Positions 56,310 through 64,000 of a stretch of 64,000 nt of DNA are shown here, piece after piece. This DNA comes from Plasmopara viticola (Eukaryota; Oomycota; Peronosporomycetes; Peronosporales; Peronosporaceae). Location of the stretch: contig MBPM02000105.1 in the NCBI GenBank assembly GCA_001695595.3, forward strand, positions 124,001-188,000, given 5' to 3'. A model generated the notes under the pieces. The model was given only the letters and a program-made list of their open reading frames with translations, had not been told where the DNA came from and searched no databases. Positions within the stretch are counted from its first letter, which is position 1. Every line of letters begins with the position of its first letter. The position numbers and the translations under genes are program-made.

Positions 56310-56661
56310 TATTGAAGGTAACCAGTTTCCCTCCGTTTTATTCCGGTTCCCAAGACTGTCCAATACGAGCGGCTGTCCAACGGTTCAAACATACAACGAT
56401 GACGCCATGGATAGACACACGGACAGGCGCACTCAGGATGATTGCGCCCGGATGGGAAGATGATTGCGCCCAGATGGTAAGCTCTTTTGATTGGCTTAGA
56501 TAATTGAATGGCTTAGATGTAGCAAGGAGTTGTGAACTAAGGACCAAATTAATAAACTCACTTCCAAATATTCCTTCTTCTACTCAAGTGTCTTCGCTCC
56601 GGTTTTCCTCCGCGCAGACTCTTCGGTTTTTTCTCCTTCGTCCTCTTCAGCTCATTCAACA
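56310..56661 (+). repeat. LTR shared by A11 (3') and A12 (5')
   Basis: Same mosaic structure as 51879-52229, differing by a few bases. Primer site and Gag ATG (56666) follow directly. Confidence 0.93.
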
Positions 56662-56665
56662 GGTT

Positions 56666-59600
56666 ATGAGCCCAACGACCATGTCTTCTGCGCACAACGT
56701 CTCAGCCAAGATCGCCATCGAGAAATTCAACGGCGACAACTTTGCCACGTGGAACCGCTACATGCGTGGCGTGTTCCTGACCAAGTCGGTATGGCACGTA
56801 GTCAACCGGGAGGTGACTCCGACCTTCGCCGACGCACGTGCTGCGGACGAGTATGTCAAGACCAGCAACGTTGCTTTTGGTCTGATGCTTTGCATATGGA
56901 GGCCGACTACCATCACGTGGTTGATGACTGCGAGGAAGCGTGGGTCGCGTGGCAGCGTATCAAGACACTTTACGGTGGATCACAGAAGGCTGGGCACATC
57001 TACTTGAAGCGTCAACTCTTCAGTATGGAGATGGCGGAAGGCGACAACGTCATGCACCACTGCAACGAAGTTCTCAACATCAGCGCCAAGCTCAGCAGTA
57101 TTGGTGCCAAGATGGAGGATGAAGATGTTGCGATCTGCTTGCTGCGGAGTCTTCCTAAAAGTTTTGAGAACGTTGTTCTCAACTTGGAGATTAGCAACGC
57201 GGAACTGCGGACGCAAGACGTTGTGAAAGTGCTCACGAATGAGCATATCAAGCGTCAAAGTGCAAAGACTCCGGTGGTTAAGACTGAAGATGCGGTGAAG
57301 GCATTTAGTGCTTAGCGTGAGTCTCGCCAATGCACATACTGTGGAAAGTTGGGGCACTCCGTGGAGAGGTGCTGGACCAAGCAAAAAGACGACAATCGAG
57401 GTGCTCGACGCGGCGGCCAAGCTCGTGGACGCGGAGCCAACAATATCTACTATCGACCCAATGATGATTACGAGTACGACCGTGTTGCGTTTGCTGTATC
57501 GCTGGAATGTGGACTTTCAAGTGGCAAGAATATGCCAGGGATGTGGGCGATTGACAGTGGTGCTACTCATCACATCTGCAACAACAAGGCCAAGTTCGTC
57601 ATGCTGAATGAGCAAGATAAAGGCGAGCTATCGGTGGCTGACGGTAACAAGGCCGAGATCAAGGGCGTTGGCACCAAGTGGTGTTTGATGGCGCACACAT
57701 GCACATTGCACGGAAATCTTCGCATCAAGTGGTGGCCACAGCAGATCTTGTGGATGGACTGTATTGGCTTCGTACGGCTCAGCGCTCGGCAAATGCGACT
57801 ACACGTGGAACAGTGGTGTCGACTTACACGCGCGTATGGGTCATGCTCCAGTCGAAGTGCTTCGCAAAATGGTGACTACCAACATGATCAAGGATGCATG
57901 CGTGCCTATTAAGTCAAGTGGATCAAGTGCATGCCGAGGGTGTCAGCAAGGAAAGATGGTTCAAAAACCATTCCCAAGCAACCAGGACAAGCGCAGCTAC
58001 GACACATTTGAGCTGCTCCACTTTGACATCTGTGGGCCCATGGAGACAAACTCTCTCGGCGGGAGCAAGTATCTCTTGCTAATCGTGGATGAAGCTAGCG
58101 GGTGTATGAAGGGTTTCTGCCTGCGCGCCAAGTCCGAAAGCGAGGAATGCGTCAAGAAGTACATCTTGATGGTGCAGACACAGTTCAGCAAGAAGGTCAA
58201 GTTTGTACGACACGACGGAGCCCGCGAATTTGCAACAAGCTCGCTTCAAGCTTTCTACGAAGATGAAGGTATCGAGCAGCAAACTACGGTGCCATACGCA
58301 CACCAGACTAACGGCACAGCGGAGCGCGCCATCAGAACCATCGTCACAATCGGCCGCAGCATACTGCACCATGCCAAGTTGGACAAGTGTTTCTGGGGTG
58401 AAGCTGCTATGGTGGCTATCTACATCAAGAATCGCCTTCCGTCGCCCAAGGTTAGCAACAAGACTCCTTTTGAGATCGTGCACAAGTTCAAGCCAAGCGT
58501 CAAACATATGCGTGTTTTCGGGTGCCGGACTTACGTTCTCACTCCGAAAGAAAAGCGGCTCAAGTGGGACCCCAAGGCTCGTGCAGGGATTTTCGTGGGT
58601 TACGAAGAGGTGTCCAAGGCTTATAGGGTCTTTGATATTGAGGCCGGACAAGTGGTGATTACTCGCGATGTCACCTTCGACGAATCAAGTTTCGGCATCT
58701 TGGATATAAGTAGTGGTGATCATGAAGATGACGACGATGATTTCGACCTCGACTCGCTAAGCATCAATGATCTGGATGCAGCTCATCCGATGATCTTCAA
58801 GCAGGCGGGAAAGCGCAAGGAGCGTACAAGTGTGACGAATACTCGACAAGCACCAACCATGAGCATCACGGAGCTGGACTTGAAGAGGGAAGCGCTCCTG
58901 AAGGGTCAAACGAACGTCGAGCCAAGCGCAGATCAGTCGAGCGGACATCACGTTTTCCCGTGGATGAAGAAGAGAATGCCACACCGGATGATGACGCTAT
59001 CCCTCCTGTCTTTTGGCGAGCAAGTGCAAACGCGGTCGAAGCCGGCGATCTGTCAGAGCCAACGACATTTCAAGATGCTATTAGCGGGCCTGACCAAGTT
59101 CACTGGCGCAAGGCTATCCATGCAGAACTGGACTCGTTGCACCTTCGTGGCGTGTTTCGAGCCGCTAAACTGCCCACCGGACAGCAAGCCATTGGAACCA
59201 AGTGGGTGTTCAAGATTAAGCGCAAGGCCGACGGATCCATTGAAAAGTACAAGGCGCGTCTCGTGGCTAAAGAATTCAAGCAAAAATTTGGCATCGATTA
59301 TACGGAAACGTTCTCGCCCGTTGTCAAGTATGTGACATTGCGAATGGTGATCAGCTTGACCAAGTACTTTGGGTGGCCTTTGGATCAACTGGATGTGGTG
59401 ACGGCGTTCCTTTACGGCGTTATGAAAGAAGTCGTGTATTGTATGGTACCCGAAGGTATGGAGCTTGACGGATACCACAACTGTTTGGAATTGGTCAAGG
59501 CGATTTACGGCCTGAAGCAAGCTTCGCGCGTATGGAACGAGACGTTTGACGAGTTTGTATGCTCGATCGGATTTCAAGTGTCCCATTTCGACCCCTGTCT

Positions 59601-60033
59601 GTACATCAAGGTAACGGACGGCAAGTGTGTACTTTTGCTGGTATACGTCGATGATGTGCTCGTTACCGGCAGCTCGAATGAGCTGATCGCGCGAACTAAG
59701 AGTGACTTGAAGATGCGCTTCGAGATGACGGACAGCGGCAAGTGTGCGTTTGTTTTGGGCATCGAGCTAGTGGACAACGCTGATGGCAGCGTGACAATGT
59801 GCCAGCGACGTTACGTGGAGGACATTCTCAAGCGTTTTGGAATGGACGACTGCAAGGCTGTGATTAGTCCGACGGACATAAGTTTACGACTTGTTTCGAG
59901 CAATGTAACATCCAAGGTCAACGCTCCATTTCGTGAAGCAGTGGGTGCTCTCATGCACTTGGCAACAGCGACACGTCCAGACATCGCTTTTGCTGTTGGC
60001 TACGTTTCGCGCTTCATGGAGAACCCACAAGCC
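56666..60033 (+). pseudogene. A12: second internal region of the tandem pair
   Basis: Very close copy of the A11 interior with its own lesions. There is a 1-nt deletion near 56890 in Gag and a glutamate-to-stop TAG at 57313. About 130 bp of the retropepsin tail are missing near 57676. A 1-nt loss occurs near 57810 in the ACACGTGGAACAG segment. A 10-nt deletion near 58846 in the linker lies between ACT repeats. It keeps the Y-I-K-N segment that A11 lost. RT is open from 58960 with Y-V-D-D-V-L-V-T-G near 59646. It is cut in RNase H at M-E-N-P-Q-A (60033) by the B9 LTR. Confidence 0.92.
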
Positions 60034-60315
60034 TGTTGTCGAAGCTGCTGGCGCAGAAACGCCTCGACCAGCGGCTGTATATATCGGATAGTACGGGTAT
60101 CTGCAATCAATTGATGACTGACTGAATGAGCGGGTTCAAGATGGGCAAAAGATCAGTTTCGGGATGGGAAGATGATTGCGCCCGGATGGTGAGTCGTTCT
60201 GATTGGCTTAGATAAATCATTGGCTTAGAGGTAGCATGTAGTTGTGAACTAAGGACCTTTTTAAATATATTCACTTTGCATTTTGCCATCTACAGCACAA
60301 GTGTTTCTTACAACA
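60034..60315 (+). repeat. B9 5' LTR
   Basis: 282 bp, TGTTGTCGAAG to CTTACAACA, with one GATGATTGCGCCC unit and the GATTGG block. Its last ~30 bp (ATCTACAGCACAAGTG) look more like A-lineage U5 than other B LTRs. Confidence 0.9.
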
Positions 60316-60319
60316 GGTT

Positions 60320-62149
60320 ATGAGCCCAAGCTCCGCCAACTCTGCCCCCGACACCGACTACGCTTTCGCTATGGACATCGCCGCCGCCACCAACTCACGC
60401 ATCAACAAGTTCGATGGAACAAACTTCCACACATGGAAGTTCAAGATGCAGATGGTGCTTGAGGAGCGGGACCTATGGGAGGTAGCGAGTGGGGAAGTCA
60501 AGATGGAGGACTTGACAACGGCCTTGGACCAGCTGACGTTTAAGCGCAAGTCAAGAAAGGCGCTTGCGATCATCTGTCTCGCGATGGAAGATTCGCAGCT
60601 GCCTCTTGTGCGCTCGGCAACTGGAGCGCATGATGCATGGTCACGGCTCGAAGGCCACTTCGAGAAGAAGAGCTTAGCGAACAAGCTCTTTCTTCGTCGT
60701 CGTTTCTTCACGGCCAAGATGGACGAAGGTGATGATGTGCTCGCGCATATCAACAAGATGAAGACTCTGGCGGAACAGCTCGACACAGTGGGTGCTCCGG
60801 TAACAGAGGATGACTTGGTGATCACGCTTCTTGGGAGTTTGAGTGAGTCATTTTCATTTCTTATAACAGCTTTGGAGTCGAGATCGGACTCGCTGTCGTG
60901 GGAGCTCGTGACATCTCGACTATTGCATGAAGACATGAAACGAAAGGAACAAGGTATTGGGGCCGATGGAGCTGCGCATGGTCAAGGGCAAGCGTTTTTG
61001 GCGAATGACTACAGCAAGCGTAAGGGTGGGCGACCAGTGCAAAAGGTCAGCGCGTGCCACTACTGTGGGGAACAAGGACATTGGATTGCCAAGTGTCCAG
61101 TTCGAATTCGCGAGAATGGTGAACGACAGAAATCGCAACGAGCGAATATCGCGCAAGTCGATGATGACAATGGCGATTTTCTCTTTTCGGCTGGAGACAG
61201 CATTCCCAAATCGGGTGAAGTGTGGCTGATTGACTCTGGAGCGACGCAGCACATGACGAGTTCCAAGAAATTCATGCGAAATTTCAAGACAATTACGCCG
61301 AGGGATGTGCATCTTGCAGACGATGGAGTGGTGCAAGCGATTGGGTCCGGCGACATCGTGATGTCAATGCACACTCCACATGGTGTAAAGAAGGGACTGC
61401 TTACTGGTGTGTGGTATATCCCAAAGCTTTCTCGAAATTTATTTTCAGTCGGCCGGTTTACGAAGGATGTTGGCGCCGTGACGTTTGAGCATGAAGGTTG
61501 TTTTGCTATGACCAAGGGCCTCAAGTGGAAGCTTGGTGCTCGCGAAGGCAAAGGCCTGTTCAAGCTCTGCATGACGCCACTTCTTCCGGATGAGGCTAAT
61601 GTGATAACTTCGTCGGGATGCCATGGGGACACCAATTCGTACCTCTGGCACCTTCGATTTGGTCATATTAGCTATGGTGGTCTCGACACTATGATTAAGA
61701 AAAAGATCGGCTACGGACTTGACATGGGTTCAGTTAAACAGTGGGAGAAGTGTGACGGGTGCTCACTCGGTAAACAAACGAGAGTGAGTTTCTCAAATTT
61801 GTCACCAAGCCGTTCAAAGCAACTGCTTGAGGTAATTCACAGCGATGTGTGTGGGCCGATGCAGACATCGACTTTTGGTGGAAAGCGTTACTTTGTCACA
61901 TTTATTGATGACAAGTCACACTTTTGCATGGTTTACTTGCTGCGAAACAAGTCGGAAGTAGCCGCGAAATTCGCAAATTTTGTCGTTCTTGCCGAAAACC
62001 AAACAGGAAAGCGAGTGAAAACGCTTCGCAGTGATAATGGCGGAGAGTACACTTCGAGCGAAATGGCCAAGTTTTGCAGCAATCATGGAATCGTGCAGAA
62101 ATTTACGCCGCCCTACACTCCTCAGCTTAACGGAGTGCGGAGCGAATGA
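60320..62149 (+). pseudogene. B9: gag, protease and integrase N-terminal part
   Basis: Open frame of 609 codons from the primer-site ATG (M-S-P-S-S-A-N-S), with a second Met in A-F-A-M-D-I. Gag has S-R-I-N-K-F-D-G-T-N-F-H-T-W-K, knuckle C-H-Y-C-G-E-Q-G-H-W-I-A-K-C near 61057, protease W-L-I-D-S-G-A-T-Q-H-M near 61225, and pre-integrase W-H-L-R-F-G-H. Integrase has H-S-D-V-C-G-P near 61840 and S-D-N-G-G-E-Y near 62030. It ends after Q-L-N-G-V because of a 1-nt deletion at about 62136, exactly before the third catalytic residue (Glu). It is otherwise undamaged. Confidence 0.93.
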
Positions 62150-64000
62150 ACAGAACATTGGTGGAATGTGCACGCTGCATGATGGAGCATGCTGGATTGA
62201 CGAAGGTGTACTGGGGTGAAGCAGTCATGACGGCTATGTTTCTTCGAAATCGGTGTCCAACGCGCGCTCTCAATCAAGACATTTCGCCATATCAAGCTTG
62301 GACGGGAAAGAAGCCATTGCTTGCGAATCTGAAAGTCTTTGGCTGTCATGCGTATGTGACGGTGCCTAAAGAAAAGCGCGCAAAGTTTGATGCCCGATCG
62401 GTTCGCTGTCGATTTATCGGGTATTCGGATCATGAAAAAGCGTATCGGTTCGAGGAAATCAAGAGTGGTCGTGTGCTGGTAAGCCGAGACGCGCAATTCA
62501 TGGAAGACGTTTTCGACATTGGAAAGCGTGATTATCGTCAAGAGGAAGTCTACATACATGATGAAAATACAACGGATGAGGACTCGCAGCATGAGGACCA
62601 AGTTCAAAACGATGATGCGGAAATGGAAGAAAGCGATGAAAGTGGTAACAAGAGACACCAGCGAACGGATTCGTTGGAGAAGGCTACTGAAACAAGAAAT
62701 GCCAAGCGGTTCGCACAGCACAACACGCACCCTACTCGGTATAGCAGAAACCAAGGCCTTGATGAGATGTCAGCAGCAGCTCAAGATGGCTCAAGCTTTG
62801 AAGCTGCTTACGTCATGGATTCAGGGGGAGATATGCCAACTACGTTCAAGTCGGCTATGGAATCCAAGAACGCAAGCAAATGGAAAGCAGCATGTGACTC
62901 GGAGATCGACTCGCTATTTAAAAATGACACTTGGGATATCGTGCAACTGCCAAAAGGACGCAAAGCAATCGGCTGCAGATGGGTGTTTCGTGTCAAAGAA
63001 AACCAGGATGGTCGAGTTGAGCGATACAAGGCTCGACTGGTTGCAAAGGGTTTTGCACAGAAGTTTGGCATCGACTATGAGGAAACTTTCGCACCTGTGG
63101 CCAAGTTCACCTCGATTCGGATCGTGCTGAGTTTGGCAGCCAGGTACAATCTTTTGCTTCACCAAATGGATGTGAAGACAGCGTTTCTGAACGGTATGCT
63201 CGATGAAGACATCTATATGACACAGCCGGACGGATACGTTGACGCAACTCACCCCGACTACGTTTGCAAGCTCAAGCGATCGTTGTACGGCTTAAAACAG
63301 TCACCTCGCATGTGGAACCAAACCATTGATGATTTCATGCTCAAGATTGGTTTTATCAAGTGCGACTCAGACCATTGTGTGTACGTCAAACGGAATGGTA
63401 ATGGTGACATGGCTTTTGTGGTTCTTTACGTTGACGACCTTATCATCGCAAGTGGCAACGAAGAGCTCATTGAATCGACTAAGCGCATGCTGAGCAATCG
63501 GTTTGAGATGACAGATCTTGGTGAACTTAGGTATTTTCTCGGTGTTGAGATCAAGGTCGACCACAAGGCTGGCCAAGCAACGATGCGGCAAACGAATTTC
63601 TTGAGGTCAATACTAATCAAGTTCGGCATGCAAGAAAGTAAGCCTGTGAGGACGCCCCAAGACCCTGGACTTAAGTTGGAGAAGAACATGTGCGAGGGCG
63701 GCTGCAAACATGAAGAAACCATGAAGAATGTGCCTTACCGAAGTGCTGTTGGAGCTATCATGTACTTGATGGTGGCGACGCGTCCGGATCTCGCTGCGGC
63801 AATAGGCGCCCTCAGCCAATTTGCGTCTGATCCCTGTCCAACACACTGGCAAGCTCTCAAGCGCGTATTGCGGTATCTTCAAGCAACACCAACATATGGA
63901 CTCGAATTTACGCGCAACGCCACCGCCAAGCTAATGGGCTATTCGGATGCAGATTGGGCTGGAGACATTGAGTCTCGCAGAAGCACAAGCGGATATTTGT
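62146..64000 (+). pseudogene. B9: integrase C-terminus, RT and RNase H, open to window end
   Basis: Following the 1-nt deletion, the next frame is open without a stop for about 618 codons to the last base of the window. It begins (A-E-R)-M-N-R-T-L-V-E-C. It has V-F-G-C-H-A-Y-V near 62336, an acidic linker (62560-62650), and RT from about 62920 with D-V-K-T-A-F-L-N-G near 63169 and Y-V-D-D-L-I-I-A-S near 63427. RNase H has S-D-A-D-W-A-G-D near 63945. Apart from the single base, B9 pol looks functional as far as can be seen. A sequencing or assembly error at 62136 is possible. Confidence 0.92.

Larger units (their letters stand above)
51879..56661 (+). mobile_element. A11: copia element, first unit of a tandem pair (A lineage)
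   Basis: LTR 51879-52229 (351 bp), internal 52234-56302, LTR 56310-56661 (352 bp). The second LTR is immediately followed by a second internal region (A12), so the two units share it. LTRs start TATTGAAGG and end CATTCAACA. It is inserted in the B8 linker. No right-hand target duplication can be tested because the array is cut by B9. Confidence 0.93.
60034..64000 (+). mobile_element. B9: copia element running off the window (B lineage)
   Basis: 5' LTR 60034-60315, primer site 60316-60327, gag-pol from 60320 to the window end. The 3' end is not in view. It is clearly diverged from B4/B5/B7 but has the same architecture, and belongs with the TGTTGTCG LTR subgroup of B1-B3 and B6. One coding lesion was found. 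Confidence 0.93.

Overview
The window is built almost entirely from Ty1/copia LTR retrotransposons (Pseudoviridae-type, domain order Gag - protease - integrase - reverse transcriptase - RNase H). I see no host gene, rRNA, tRNA or CRISPR. The polyprotein style and GC content resemble copia elements I associate with oomycetes (Phytophthora and downy mildews). That assignment is inference from family resemblance and is not proven by the window. All labels below are mine.

Two lineages alternate. Lineage A has Gag starting M-S-P-T, knuckle C-T-Y-C-G-K-L-G-H, active site Y-V-D-D-V-L, and a stop codon leading straight into a G-rich polypurine tract. Lineage B has Gag starting M-S-P-S, knuckle C-H-Y-C-G-E-Q-G-H, active site Y-V-D-D-L-V, and a reading frame that ends inside its own 3' LTR. 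Both share a 12-nt primer-binding site matching the anticodon arm of initiator tRNA-Met. The first ATG of Gag lies inside that site in all 15 copies that retain the junction.

Layout. 1-131 unassigned. 132-360 LTR stub. A1 (361-3493, +) and A2 (3494-4968, -) are old remnants. B1/B2/B3 (4969-12170, +) form a tandem LTR-internal-LTR-internal-LTR-internal array. A3 (12171-13930, +) and A4 (13931-15440 plus stub 24808-24866, -) follow. B4 (15441-24807, +) carries A5 (17300-21944, +) with a clean target duplication. A6 (24867-25312 and 34639-34722, -) carries A7 (25313-34638, +), which carries the intact B5 (28798-33504, +). B6 (34723-35080), A8 (35081-36706, -) and a lone B LTR (36707-37019) lead to B7 (37020-49954, -). 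B7 is interrupted by the inverted pair A9 (38437-43155, -) and A10 (43765-48375, +). B8 (49955-51878, +), the tandem pair A11/A12 (51879-60033, +) and B9 (60034 to the window end, +) close the window.

Five nested insertions have both 5-bp target duplications in place (A5, A7, B5, A9, A10). This gives a firm relative order: A6 older than A7 older than B5; B4 older than A5; B7 older than A9 and A10. B5 is the only copy with an uninterrupted 1388-codon gag-pol. Its two LTRs differ at one of 312 positions, so it is the youngest insertion and the best candidate for an autonomous source. The most notable biology is the start codon inside the tRNA primer site, the mosaic LTRs that put a B-like promoter block on A-lineage elements, and non-canonical LTR ends confirmed by target duplications.
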